Source: Leptospira abararensis
Lineage (GTDB): Bacteria; Spirochaetota; Leptospiria; Leptospirales; Leptospiraceae
Direction of reading: 5' to 3'
DNA: 64,000 nucleotides
Assembly: GCF_016918735.1 (NCBI RefSeq)
Contig: NZ_JAFFPR010000004.1
Coordinates: forward strand, 24,807-88,806
The translations under genes were made by a program, and so were the position numbers. The notes under the pieces were generated by a model. It was not told the DNA's origin. It did not search any database and worked only from the letters and a program-made list of their open reading frames with translations. Position 1 is the stretch's first letter; the number at the start of each line of letters is the position of its first letter. Below are positions 1 to 8,680 of the stretch, piece by piece.

Positions 1-1035
1 GTGCGAAATGCCATCAGCAGTGCCCATGGCCTTCTTGGAATTATCAATGATGTTTTAGATATCTCTAAAATCGAAGCAGGGAAACTTGTTTTGAATGAAG
101 TTACATCTAATCTAAAACAGATCATTAAAGATTCGTTAGGTGTTTTGAAGTGGAAGGCAAGTGAAAAGGGAATCGAGCTAAGGTTCGAAGAAGGACCTAA
201 TGTACCTGAAATTATTTTAGTCGATGCGACAAGGCTTCGGCAAATTCTCATCAATTTACTTGGGAACGCTGTAAAATTTACCGAGGTGGGTGGAGTTGTA
301 CTAAAAATAAATGCTTCGCCGAAGATTCATCAAAAAACGAAACTAACATTTACAATCACAGATACTGGGATCGGGATTCCAGAACAACACAAGTCACATC
401 TATTCCAATCTTTTTGGCAAGGGGAATCCAACTCTACGAGAAGATATGGGGGGACGGGGCTTGGCCTTCGGATCACAAAATCATTATTAGATTTAATGGG
501 TGGAAAAATTGAAGTTAAGTCCAAACAAGGTTCTGGTTCCGAATTTCGATTTGAAATTGAATGTAGCTGTGTGGATCGAACTTCTATAGAAGAAACAAAA
601 GATGAAAATGAATTCCAAGAAGAGTTATTATTAAATTTCCACCAATCCAAACTGAATGATATCTCTCCTAATATTTTGGTAGTGGAAGACAATGAAATGA
701 ATCGTGAGTTACTCAAACGTATGATTCAGAAATACATTCCTAAAGCTCGCATTGAAGAAGCAGTCGATGGGTTAGAGGGAGTTCGATTTTTTCGGGAATC
801 GAAACCCGATTTAGTATTTATGGATGTCCAAATGCCCAATATGGATGGTTTGGAAGCGGCAACCGAGATTCGTAAACACCCATCTGGCACGCATGTTCCC
901 ATCATTGCTCTTACTGCCGGTGCCTTGTATGAAGAACGAAAAAAATGTTTCGATGTAGGGATGGATCAATTTTTGACCAAACCGATCGATATTTTAGCAC
1001 TCAATCAAATTCTATTTCGTTATTTGAATCGATAA
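1..1035 (+). CDS. Hybrid sensor histidine kinase/response regulator, 5'-truncated
   Basis: Only the C-terminal 344 residues lie in the window; the gene begins upstream, so the GTG at base 1 is not a real start. The visible part opens in the second helix of a HisKA dimerisation domain (LDISKIEAGK, about residues 18-28), so the phospho-accepting histidine is off the window. A HATPase_c domain follows (N box about residue 87-95, DTGIGIP near 120, GGTGLGL near 150), then a receiver domain from about residue 225 with the acidic pair in VVEDNE, the phospho-acceptor aspartate in FMDVQMPNMDG and the lysine in LTKPID. This is the architecture of an ArcB/BarA-type hybrid kinase that passes phosphate internally to its own receiver. 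The signal sensed cannot be known because the sensor region is missing. It is followed after about 50 bases by a transporter gene on the same strand. Confidence 0.9.
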   Translation: MRNAISSAHGLLGIINDVLDISKIEAGKLVLNEVTSNLKQIIKDSLGVLKWKASEKGIELRFEEGPNVPEIILVDATRLRQILINLLGNAVKFTEVGGVVLKINASPKIHQKTKLTFTITDTGIGIPEQHKSHLFQSFWQGESNSTRRYGGTGLGLRITKSLLDLMGGKIEVKSKQGSGSEFRFEIECSCVDRTSIEETKDENEFQEELLLNFHQSKLNDISPNILVVEDNEMNRELLKRMIQKYIPKARIEEAVDGLEGVRFFRESKPDLVFMDVQMPNMDGLEAATEIRKHPSGTHVPIIALTAGALYEERKKCFDVGMDQFLTKPIDILALNQILFRYLNR

Positions 1036-1085
1036 TATTTCGAATAGAGTAGCAAAAACTTTCTAATGACAGCATTTTGTCCAAA

Positions 1086-2333
1086 ATGAGACGATTTCCT
1101 TTTTTAGCTTATCTTGGTCCCGGGCTTTTGTATGCCGGTGCCGCCGTTGGTGTTTCTCATCTTGTGCAATCGACTCGAGCGGGAGCCGTATATGGATATG
1201 GACTACTCTTCGTTGTTTTATTTGCCAATTTGATCAAATATCCTTTTTTTGTTGTAGGAACCAGGTATACAATCATTACCGGTAAGTCCTTGTTAGATGG
1301 TTATGAAGCACTTGGTCGGTTACCAGTCTGGATCTTTTTCTTCATCTCGATTGGTACGATGTGTATCATCGTAGCAACTGTCACTCTTGTGACGTCAGGA
1401 TTATTTTCCAACCTCCTGGGTATTACAATGGAACCATGGTTACTCTGTGCGATCATTTTAATCTTTTGTTTTTTATTACTTGCAATTGGTAAGTTTGCAG
1501 CCCTAGACGGGCTTATGAAATGGATCGTAGTTTTGTTGACCGTATCTACGATTGTTGCGATGATCCTTTCTTTTTATGCAGCCATTCCGAAATTGGAAAC
1601 CGCAGGAAAAACTTTCTCCATTTCCAACTTGGGTGATGTTGCGTTTCTCATCGCACTTATGGGTTGGATGCCCATCCCAATCGAAGCGGCTGTTTGGCAA
1701 TCAGATTGGACACTCGCGAAAAAAACTCCTGATGGCAAACTTCCACCAATGAAATATGCGATGATCGATTTTAACATTGGTTATATTGGAACAACTCTTC
1801 TTGCCGTTTGTTTTTTGGCACTTGGATCGAATATGATGTACAACACCGGTGCTGAGTTTTCCTCACAAGCAGTGAGTTTTGCCTCTGAATTAGTAAAATT
1901 ATATACATCTGCGATTGGGTCTTGGTCTTATCCCATCATTCTCATTGCCGCATTTTTTACCATGTTCTCAACAACTCTCACATGTTTTGATGCTTATCCA
2001 AGAGTAGTATCTAACGCAAGCCGACGTTTGTTCAAACCACTAGAAAAAATTCCTACAGAAAAACTCTATTGGTATTGGATTGTTATTGTTGGTGTAGGTT
2101 CGATTCTCATTTTACTTTTTTTTAGAACCAATATGAAAAGTTTGGTGGACTTTGCCACAACTGTTTCTTTTTTAAATGCACCGGTTCTTGCTCTCATTCA
2201 CCATTTGATATTATTTGGAAAAGAAATTCCGAAAGAACAAAGACCAAAACCTTGGATGAATTTACTTTCTTGGTTTGGTATTTTATTTCTTTTTGGATTT
2301 TCGATTTATTATATCAATATTACGTTTCTTTAA
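1086..2333 (+). CDS. Divergent NRAMP-family membrane transporter
   Basis: This is a hydrophobic protein of about 415 residues with roughly eleven predicted membrane segments. The opening GPGLLYAGAAVGVSHLVQ is the first-helix signature of a bacterial NRAMP-related subfamily. Canonical Mn/Fe transporters carry DPGN at this point; here the equivalent stretch reads GVSH. A sixth-helix-like segment with GWMPIPIE replaces the canonical metal-binding A-x-x-M-P-H. Metal proton symport is therefore the family role, but the substrate is uncertain. A TTG nine bases upstream could also start the frame; ATG at 1086 was preferred, although neither has a strong Shine-Dalgarno. The next gene starts three bases after the stop, so the two transporters are probably co-transcribed. 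Confidence 0.8.
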   Translation: MRRFPFLAYLGPGLLYAGAAVGVSHLVQSTRAGAVYGYGLLFVVLFANLIKYPFFVVGTRYTIITGKSLLDGYEALGRLPVWIFFFISIGTMCIIVATVTLVTSGLFSNLLGITMEPWLLCAIILIFCFLLLAIGKFAALDGLMKWIVVLLTVSTIVAMILSFYAAIPKLETAGKTFSISNLGDVAFLIALMGWMPIPIEAAVWQSDWTLAKKTPDGKLPPMKYAMIDFNIGYIGTTLLAVCFLALGSNMMYNTGAEFSSQAVSFASELVKLYTSAIGSWSYPIILIAAFFTMFSTTLTCFDAYPRVVSNASRRLFKPLEKIPTEKLYWYWIVIVGVGSILILLFFRTNMKSLVDFATTVSFLNAPVLALIHHLILFGKEIPKEQRPKPWMNLLSWFGILFLFGFSIYYINITFL

Positions 2334-2336
2334 AGT

Positions 2337-3713
2337 ATGGAGAGAGAAAAAACGCACCCAATTTTTTTCTCTCTTTCTCCACTTTTATACTTAATTCTAT
2401 CCATTCTTTTTTTTCGTTTTGTTTGGGTGGTTCCATACCCTCATCCAGTGGCTTTGTTTGTAGCAGGATTACTTTCTTTTCTACAAAGAAGGAATCGGAA
2501 ATTTGTATTTCTGAAATCATCCTTTCGTAAAAACCTTCTCTCTGTATTACCTGCGATGGAGATCCTTTTTTTTGTGGGAATGCTCATTGCTTCTTGGGCT
2601 TATGCCGGTGTGCTTTTGGCAATGATCCAAACTGGAATTTTGTTTCTGCAGCCGGATTATTTTTTGCCCTCTCTTGCAGTTGTTTCTGCCATTGCAGCTA
2701 TGGTTTCTGGTTCTTCTTGGACCACAGCAGGCACTCTCGGTGTGGCACTCATGGGTGTTGCCGAAGTGATTTCTTTTCCACAAACTATGGCAGCTGGTGC
2801 TATCGTGAGTGGGTGTTATTTTGGAGATAAACTTTCTCCCCTTTCCGATACAACCAACTTAGCTTCTAGTTTAACACATGTTCCTATTTGGACTCATATC
2901 AGGCATATGTTGAAGACAACTTGTATTAGCTTCGGGGTTGCCATCCTTGGTTTTTATTTTCTCAATCTTTATGTTTGGGATTCCAGCCAAATTACAAACT
3001 TGTCTTTGCAATCGGGAAATTTTTTGTCTGGTGCGGATCATCAAATTTCATGGATGAAATTTGTTCCTGTAGTTTTGGTATTTGGATCTTCTCTATTTAA
3101 ATTACATATCAGATTATCTTTGTTACTTGGGATTGTTTCTGCCATTGGGTTTAGTGTGACTGAATCAGGATTTCGACTGGATATTGTGGAATCTTTGTTT
3201 TACGGGTTTGAATCTCATTCAGGAAATGATGTATTGGATCGTTTTTTAAGTGGAGGAGGTGTGGTGGCCATTTTGCCAACAGAAGTATTAATTCTCGCAG
3301 CTGTTTGGTTTGGCGCTGTTGTCGAAGGATATGGATACCTAAACGAAATTTTAATTCATATTAAAAACTGGGCCAAGGACAAGTGGGATATTTTACTTTC
3401 CACAATGGGAACTTCTTTTCTTTTAAATTTGGTCACTGCAGACCAATACCTATCCTTAGTGATTCCGGCACGAGCCTTCCGAAGTCTTGCAGAAGAAAAA
3501 GGAATTCCAGAAAAAGATATTTCCCGTTCCTTAGAAGACTCAGGCACAATCACTTCGCCACTCATTCCTTGGAATAGTTGTGGTGCATTTATGTCTACTT
3601 CGCTTGGTGTATCTGTTTTCGCTTTTTTCCCATTTGTTTTCTTCAATTTGTTTCATCTGATCTTATCTGTCTCCCTTCTGCTCTTTGGGAAAAATAAATC
3701 TAAAAGTTCATAG
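2337..3713 (+). CDS. nhaC: NhaC-family Na+/H+ antiporter
   Basis: A 458-residue polytopic membrane protein with about eleven or twelve hydrophobic segments. The block GDKLSPLSDTTNLAS near residue 160-175 is the hallmark of NhaC-type sodium/proton antiporters, and SGSSWTTAGTLG shortly before it and the TADQYLS block near residue 365 are also conserved in that family. Expected role: exchange of cytoplasmic Na+ for external H+ across the inner membrane in pH and sodium homeostasis. It starts three bases after the NRAMP-like gene. NhaC relatives also include malate/lactate-Na+ antiporters (MleN-like), so the exact substrate is inferred. Confidence 0.85.
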   Translation: MEREKTHPIFFSLSPLLYLILSILFFRFVWVVPYPHPVALFVAGLLSFLQRRNRKFVFLKSSFRKNLLSVLPAMEILFFVGMLIASWAYAGVLLAMIQTGILFLQPDYFLPSLAVVSAIAAMVSGSSWTTAGTLGVALMGVAEVISFPQTMAAGAIVSGCYFGDKLSPLSDTTNLASSLTHVPIWTHIRHMLKTTCISFGVAILGFYFLNLYVWDSSQITNLSLQSGNFLSGADHQISWMKFVPVVLVFGSSLFKLHIRLSLLLGIVSAIGFSVTESGFRLDIVESLFYGFESHSGNDVLDRFLSGGGVVAILPTEVLILAAVWFGAVVEGYGYLNEILIHIKNWAKDKWDILLSTMGTSFLLNLVTADQYLSLVIPARAFRSLAEEKGIPEKDISRSLEDSGTITSPLIPWNSCGAFMSTSLGVSVFAFFPFVFFNLFHLILSVSLLLFGKNKSKSS

Positions 3714-3807
3714 TTGAACAAATCAAGTTCGTATAACGGACGATTGATTCTATTCCTAAACTTTATTTGAGTTTCTTTCCTTTATTAGTGAATTATAAAT
3801 TCCCTCC

Positions 3808-4626
3808 ATGTTACCAAAAATATTAGATGAAAAAATTCTCCCTCTCATTGAAGAAGCTCGCTCCAATAACAATCCCAATATTGTGAGAGAACATCTGCCC
3901 ATCTGGATGGTAGACCGGTTGGCCAAAAAGAGAAAAATTACTGATGATGAAAGTTGTGAAATGGTGGTAACTATCTTGGAAGTTTTTTCAAAGATGTGGA
4001 CTCTTAGTTTAAATTATCATATAACCAATGTTCTTGGATTTTTTGTTACCTATGCTTTTAACCAGTATAGAAATCGGTTCCGGCGCGCAGATATTTCTGA
4101 GTCTGGGGAACTCTATTTACAATTATGGAACTATGATATGCCAGCTAACGCAGAGATTCCCATAGAACTTTTGGAAGAGGAAAACCCAGTCCATTTAGAA
4201 TTGGAAAAATTGCCAACTCTGACGGCTTTGGTTTTGGCCTTACAGTTTGATTTGCCAATGAAACAAAATTTAAAACAACTCCTTCTATGGAAGTTACGAG
4301 AGACAGGTCACGGTATTGAGAATTTTTATCGGGAGCTTGATGAGAAACGTTATCGCCAACGCCAAATTTTATCTCGGCTTTCTGGTATGATCACAAGGTA
4401 TACTAGAAAACTATATGAAGCAACAGAGGTGAATCGGCGGAAATGGTATCTCAAACAAAAGAAACTCTGGATTTTGAGAAGAACAAGAACCATCAATCGA
4501 AGTTTTTTATCCGAACGAGAGATTGCAAAGTTCTTAGGAATTTCCAGAAAGGCAGTTCGCAACCATTTGTCACAGGGAAAACATCAACTTCGTAAAGCTG
4601 GCAAAGATTTATTGCACTATGCATAA
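3808..4626 (+). CDS. Unknown protein with sigma-factor-like C-terminal helix-turn-helix
   Basis: A 272-residue soluble, basic protein. The last 45 residues (SEREIAKFLGISRKAVRNHLSQGKHQLRKAG) look like sigma-70 region 4: a helix-turn-helix with the I-A-x-x-L-G-I-S-x-x-A-V-x-x-H-L spacing followed by the basic tail typical of that fold. The first 130 residues are helical and contain NQYRNRFRR, loosely like the basic helix of a region 2, but no convincing RpoD/ECF region 2 signature is visible. The middle (about 135-230) is rich in Leu, Arg and Lys. The gene is monocistronic or leads into the STAS gene 63 bases downstream, a partner expected of an alternative sigma factor. It could equally be a non-sigma transcription factor; no specific name can be supported. 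Confidence 0.65.
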   Translation: MLPKILDEKILPLIEEARSNNNPNIVREHLPIWMVDRLAKKRKITDDESCEMVVTILEVFSKMWTLSLNYHITNVLGFFVTYAFNQYRNRFRRADISESGELYLQLWNYDMPANAEIPIELLEEENPVHLELEKLPTLTALVLALQFDLPMKQNLKQLLLWKLRETGHGIENFYRELDEKRYRQRQILSRLSGMITRYTRKLYEATEVNRRKWYLKQKKLWILRRTRTINRSFLSEREIAKFLGISRKAVRNHLSQGKHQLRKAGKDLLHYA

Positions 4627-4689
4627 AAATTTGCTTTACATTCGGCAAATTCGAAGGATTTTAATGGCAACACCACCTTCCGAAGGGTT

Positions 4690-5031
4690 ATGAAAATCAA
4701 AGTTACTAGTAAAAACGACGTGCACATCATTAAAATTGAAGGTGCCATCAAAGCCGGAAATGAGTTCGAGCTATCTGAAAAGATTGAACAGTACATCAAA
4801 AAAGGCCAAGTCCCCAAATTTATTATTGATTTGAAAAAGGTTCCCTTCATCAATTCAGCTGGTTTAGGAACATTTCTCAATATCTATAAACATATTGATG
4901 GCCTGAATGGTAGACTTGTATTTGCGAACTTAAATTCCGATATCGAGAACCTAATGGAAATCACAAAACTTTCTAGCGTTTTCGAGATTTATAAAACTCT
5001 GGAAGAGGCTGAAGACTCCTTCGAATATTAA
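4690..5031 (+). CDS. STAS-domain anti-sigma factor antagonist
   Basis: A 113-residue single-domain protein with the SpoIIAA/RsbV fold. The signature PFINSAGLGTFLN (residues 52-64) carries the phosphorylatable serine at Ser56, the residue an anti-sigma kinase modifies in partner-switching systems; DLKK before it and the hydrophobic first strand IIKIEGAI fit the family. A good Shine-Dalgarno (gaaggg) precedes the ATG. Unphosphorylated members bind and sequester a HPK-like anti-sigma kinase, and PP2C phosphatases reset them; two PP2C-domain proteins are encoded elsewhere in this window (34390 and 60689). No RsbW/SpoIIAB-like stand-alone kinase is visible nearby. Its position just after a sigma-like gene and just before an envelope operon suggests, but does not prove, that it controls one of them. 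Confidence 0.88.
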   Translation: MKIKVTSKNDVHIIKIEGAIKAGNEFELSEKIEQYIKKGQVPKFIIDLKKVPFINSAGLGTFLNIYKHIDGLNGRLVFANLNSDIENLMEITKLSSVFEIYKTLEEAEDSFEY

Positions 5032-5046
5032 TCGCTCGAGGCGATT
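5030..5046. repeat. Short perfect inverted repeat between STAS and AsmA-like genes
   Basis: AATCGC at 5030-5035 is the exact reverse complement of GCGATT at 5041-5046, with a five-base loop (TCGAG). The stem begins within the STAS stop codon and ends seven bases before the ATG of the next gene. There is no following T-run, so it is not a convincing intrinsic terminator; it could modulate translation or mRNA processing between the two cistrons. Confidence 0.4.
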
Positions 5047-5052
5047 CTACTA

Positions 5053-8000
5053 ATGAATCCAATCCTGAAGGTAAGTTTAGGAATCGCCAAAACAAAAGCT
5101 TTTCGTGGACTTTTTGTCCTTTTCCTTCTCTATAAATCTCTATTCAACGCATTCACGGCAGACCTGCTAGTTCCCAAACTTGTCTCTCATTTTACTATGG
5201 GAAGGATGGAGGGATCTTTTGATACTTTTTCCCTTTTCTTTGGGATTGAGGTGAAAGATCTTCGTTTGTATCCTGGGCTTCCTTTTGACAAAACTCCGCT
5301 TTTGGAAGCCAAAGAATTTCGCCTGCGTTACAACCTTCCTCTTTTGTTATTTGGGAAAATCAAAATTTCCGAAATTGGACTCCAGAATGCAAAGGTACAA
5401 ATCGAAGAACGTTCGGGTCAGTGGAACTTTGTTTCCCTTCTAAAAAAGTCCAAAACCCCCACACCAGAGCCTGTCCTTGAGCAAAAACCACCGCTGGCCG
5501 AAATCAAAACCTATCTCCCGTTACAGGCCAGCGCTTTCATCAATGTGGATGCAGTAGAGTTTCAATTAAAACGAGAAACGGGTTCTTTGCATTTTTTTTC
5601 CATCCAAGATCTCTCTTTACAAACAGAACTAGAGACTAACAGGTTCACATCGATTCCTTTGGACCTTTCTATTGTAAACCAGATCGATCATGTCCTTTTT
5701 TCTCTCAATGCGTCCAAACCAATCCCATTGGATTTAGATTCGGATGAATTAAGGTGGAAACAAACCATTCCTATGTCTTTACGATTTGAATGGGACAGGA
5801 CAGTCTCCCCTGAGATGTTTTTGTTTACCACAGATATAGGAAAGGATGATATTTTACTTGAGGTTCGGAAAAAACCGGTTCAACTCGGATTACGTCTGTT
5901 ATCTGATATTCATTACGACAATCAATTGGATCAAGTTAGCATCAACCAACTAGACCTTAGAGTTTTGGGCCAGTCTTGGCTTAGTTTGTCTGGTTTCATT
6001 CAGGAAGTTTCAAAGGAAACACCAAAGGTTAATATTGTTGTTGGAAAGTCTAATATGCAGCTGACCTTATTCCAAAGATCTATCGACCAACTTTATGGAA
6101 TCATTCCAGAAATGAAGTTATCTGGTGATCTTTCTCTTGAGGGAACAGGAATCCAAGGTAACTGGAAAAATGCGGATGCTAATTTAAAACTAAAAGCTTC
6201 GCAATTGTATTTTAAATTGGGAAAATCCAAAGCCCATTCCCTTCCCTCTCTGGAATTACAGGTATCTTCCCACTTAAATTTGGGTGATACAAAACCTCTC
6301 ACGGCAGAGAAACCATTTCCCTATGTAAAGTCTTTGAAGATTGTCCCTTCACATTTAGATTATAACGGCGCTTCCCTTTCTTTATATGGAGAATATTTAG
6401 ACACTACCGGCCTAAATTTCCATTTGAATGTAGACAAGCTTCAGTTAGGTGAGTATGTTTCTGGACTCGGTGGGAAATTGCAGATGGATTTGGGAGTCAC
6501 TGCTGAATCATTTGCCTCGCTTGTGGTTCAAACAAATGCAAAAATTGATGGATTCCGTTACCAATTGGATCGTTCCAGATCCCCTTCCTCCTTATTGGGA
6601 CTGGGTTTAAATGCGATACTTGTTTTTGATCGTCCATTCGGTCTTTCCGAAATTAAAATCGCCGATCTAAAGTTGGATCAAAAAACAATCACTGGCAACA
6701 AAGCCATAGATTTAGACTTAAAAGGGGATTTACAGCTTGGATCAGTTCTAATTGCCAACGTACAGCCGTTAGGTTTAAAGGTGCATACTTCGAATCTTTT
6801 ACTTGTGCTTCCACTTGTATTAAAAGAAAAAATTTCACCAATCCAAAACCTTTTAGGAAACCACCCAAAATTAAAATTGAATGCTCGTTATTCTGGATCG
6901 GGGTCGTCAAAGCAGATCAAAGCTGACCTCGGTGCAGAACTTCCTGGTTTGGAAATGAAGGACTTAAAATTGACTGCAGACGTTTCGCTTTTGGGAGCCG
7001 ATACAAACGAAATAATCATCAAAACTTTAAAAATGAATGCCTTTGGTGGAATCTTTAACTTAGCTGCCAATGGTAAATTGATTAAGAATGGAAAACCAAA
7101 ACCTCCGCTTGGCCCTTATTTCGGAAATTTAGATCTAACATTCGGTTTGGTATCTGCAACCAAACAGTATCTAGCAAAAGGACTTAGTTTTCAGGGAGAT
7201 TTGGGGCTCAACTTAATCATTCGAGATTATGATATCAATGGCGAATTTCATTCGAAAGTGCCCGTGATCTCGTATAACAATCAAAAATGCCCAGGGGAAC
7301 AATGCCAGGCTTACCTTTTAGAAGAAGTCGTCGCAAAAATCCCCATCCAACACAATTTAGCAGAGAATCATGGAGAAAGTCTTATCGTTGGTGATAAGTC
7401 TATGTTCATCAAAAACTATGGTAGGAACCATCCTGCCAATGTAACGATTGGACAAGTTCTTGGCACTCACCCTAATATACCTAATTTACCTTTTGAGTAT
7501 GTAAAACGCCAAAAGGATGGACCGGGACTTACCGCATTTATTGAATATAAAGAAAATTATGCGAATATAGAGTCTTTACGATCCTATTCATTGGATGGAT
7601 TGGTTTTGGGAAAAAACATGGTTTTCAATTTAGGAAATTTAGATCCTAAATCAATGGAGTTCCGAGGGAATTTTCTCATCCGAGATATTGACTTAAAACA
7701 ACTTATGGCACCAAAAGTCAGAGATAAAATTGACGATGGAAAATTGAAAGCGGATCTAAATATTTCTGTTCGAGATTTGAGTGAACCTGTTGCTAATTTA
7801 GATTTATTTTTTTCGATTTTTCAGATTGGTCGTGATTTTGGTAAAAGTGCATTGAATGTAATTTCACCGCAAAACTTTCTGATTGATCGTATAACCGATA
7901 GTTACTCGATAAACAAGATAGACGTTTCTTTATCAAAAGGATTAGTCTATGCGGATGTATACTTTAATCGATCCTTACTTTCCTTATTAATTAATTTAGA

Positions 8001-8085
8001 AGATGGAAAAATATCCCAACAAAGGATGCCACTTGCAAATTTTTTGAAACGAGCACAAAGCGAAATCCAAACATACCAAGAGTGA
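5053..8085 (+). CDS. AsmA-like/YdbH-like inter-membrane protein
   Basis: A 1010-residue protein with one N-terminal membrane anchor (about residues 15-38) and a long periplasmic body rich in alternating beta-strand sequence. The segment after the anchor (FTMGRMEGSFDTFSLFFGIEVKDLRL, then LPLLLFGKIKISEIGLQNAKVQIEE) is the typical start of AsmA-superfamily proteins, whose long beta-groove bridges the inner and outer membranes and is implicated in phospholipid transport. Two cysteines in KCPGEQC near residue 750 may form a disulphide. The identification as YdbH-like rather than another AsmA member rests on the next gene, which encodes a DUF1318 protein; in E. coli ydbH is followed by ynbE and ydbL. 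The spacing (7 bases to the next gene) indicates an operon. Transport function is inference from the family. Confidence 0.75.
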   Translation: MNPILKVSLGIAKTKAFRGLFVLFLLYKSLFNAFTADLLVPKLVSHFTMGRMEGSFDTFSLFFGIEVKDLRLYPGLPFDKTPLLEAKEFRLRYNLPLLLFGKIKISEIGLQNAKVQIEERSGQWNFVSLLKKSKTPTPEPVLEQKPPLAEIKTYLPLQASAFINVDAVEFQLKRETGSLHFFSIQDLSLQTELETNRFTSIPLDLSIVNQIDHVLFSLNASKPIPLDLDSDELRWKQTIPMSLRFEWDRTVSPEMFLFTTDIGKDDILLEVRKKPVQLGLRLLSDIHYDNQLDQVSINQLDLRVLGQSWLSLSGFIQEVSKETPKVNIVVGKSNMQLTLFQRSIDQLYGIIPEMKLSGDLSLEGTGIQGNWKNADANLKLKASQLYFKLGKSKAHSLPSLELQVSSHLNLGDTKPLTAEKPFPYVKSLKIVPSHLDYNGASLSLYGEYLDTTGLNFHLNVDKLQLGEYVSGLGGKLQMDLGVTAESFASLVVQTNAKIDGFRYQLDRSRSPSSLLGLGLNAILVFDRPFGLSEIKIADLKLDQKTITGNKAIDLDLKGDLQLGSVLIANVQPLGLKVHTSNLLLVLPLVLKEKISPIQNLLGNHPKLKLNARYSGSGSSKQIKADLGAELPGLEMKDLKLTADVSLLGADTNEIIIKTLKMNAFGGIFNLAANGKLIKNGKPKPPLGPYFGNLDLTFGLVSATKQYLAKGLSFQGDLGLNLIIRDYDINGEFHSKVPVISYNNQKCPGEQCQAYLLEEVVAKIPIQHNLAENHGESLIVGDKSMFIKNYGRNHPANVTIGQVLGTHPNIPNLPFEYVKRQKDGPGLTAFIEYKENYANIESLRSYSLDGLVLGKNMVFNLGNLDPKSMEFRGNFLIRDIDLKQLMAPKVRDKIDDGKLKADLNISVRDLSEPVANLDLFFSIFQIGRDFGKSALNVISPQNFLIDRITDSYSINKIDVSLSKGLVYADVYFNRSLLSLLINLEDGKISQQRMPLANFLKRAQSEIQTYQE

Positions 8086-8092
8086 GGTATTT

Positions 8093-8680
8093 ATGAAACG
8101 TCTTATTTTTGTTTTTTTATTACTAGGATGTAAGTCCCTATTTAATCTAAAAGTTCCGCCGATTACTATCACCAATGCACAAACGGCTGCGGAAAAACAA
8201 ATGGTCGGAGAAGACAGGGAATTAGAGAAGGAAGGTTGGATGATTGCCTCCATCCAATCCTCTTCGAACGGCAGATCCAATCGTGAAAAATTAGCTAGCG
8301 AAGATTCTGATCCTGATATTAAAGCACACCGCATTCGTATAAACTATTTAACGCCTGAAGTAAAATTGTACAAAATGCACGGAATGATTGGCGAAACTCC
8401 CGCAGGTATAGTGAAAATAAATCCCTTGGCCTCCGGATTGCCAAATTGTGTTCAATATGAGATTCCCGCCAAACGAAAACGTGTCGAAGATGTGGTTCTT
8501 TTTCTTAATGAATCAAGAAAGATAATTTTGGAAAAAGAGATTTTAAATCAAAAGAGAAAAGGAAAAAAAGAAGAAGAATTGGTCAAATACAGACAATCTT
8601 TAGTGGAAGAGTATTATAAATCCGTTTCTGCAGGTGAGTATTATGAAACATCCAATGGAAGATGGGAGAAATTCCAATGA
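8093..8680 (+). CDS. DUF1318 (YdbL-like) lipoprotein
   Basis: A 195-residue lipoprotein: MKRLIFVFLLLGC gives a lipobox with Cys13. The C-terminal half matches the DUF1318/YdbL pattern: a G-x-x-G-E-T motif (MIGETPAGIVKI, about residue 100), a helical basic stretch, and the ending AGEYYETSNGRWEKF, which parallels the PGEY...NGKW ending of E. coli YdbL. YdbL in E. coli is a soluble periplasmic regulator of the YdbH-YnbE inter-membrane bridge; here it is membrane anchored. The mature N-terminus (NLKVPPITITNA) resembles the short beta-prone PKEPITIN segment of the lipoprotein YnbE, and no separate ynbE gene is present, so a YnbE-YdbL fusion is possible but speculative. The stop overlaps the ATG of the next gene. 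Confidence 0.75.
   Translation: MKRLIFVFLLLGCKSLFNLKVPPITITNAQTAAEKQMVGEDRELEKEGWMIASIQSSSNGRSNREKLASEDSDPDIKAHRIRINYLTPEVKLYKMHGMIGETPAGIVKINPLASGLPNCVQYEIPAKRKRVEDVVLFLNESRKIILEKEILNQKRKGKKEEELVKYRQSLVEEYYKSVSAGEYYETSNGRWEKFQ

Noticed and set aside
4350..4880. Minus-strand frames across the sigma-like and STAS genes
   Set aside because: They overlap supported genes on the opposite strand and encode no recognisable domain.
8662..8676. An earlier ATG for the giant lipoprotein gene
   Set aside because: The ATG at 8677 has a GGGAGA site seven bases upstream and yields a normal lipoprotein signal; the extra five residues lie inside the ribosome site.
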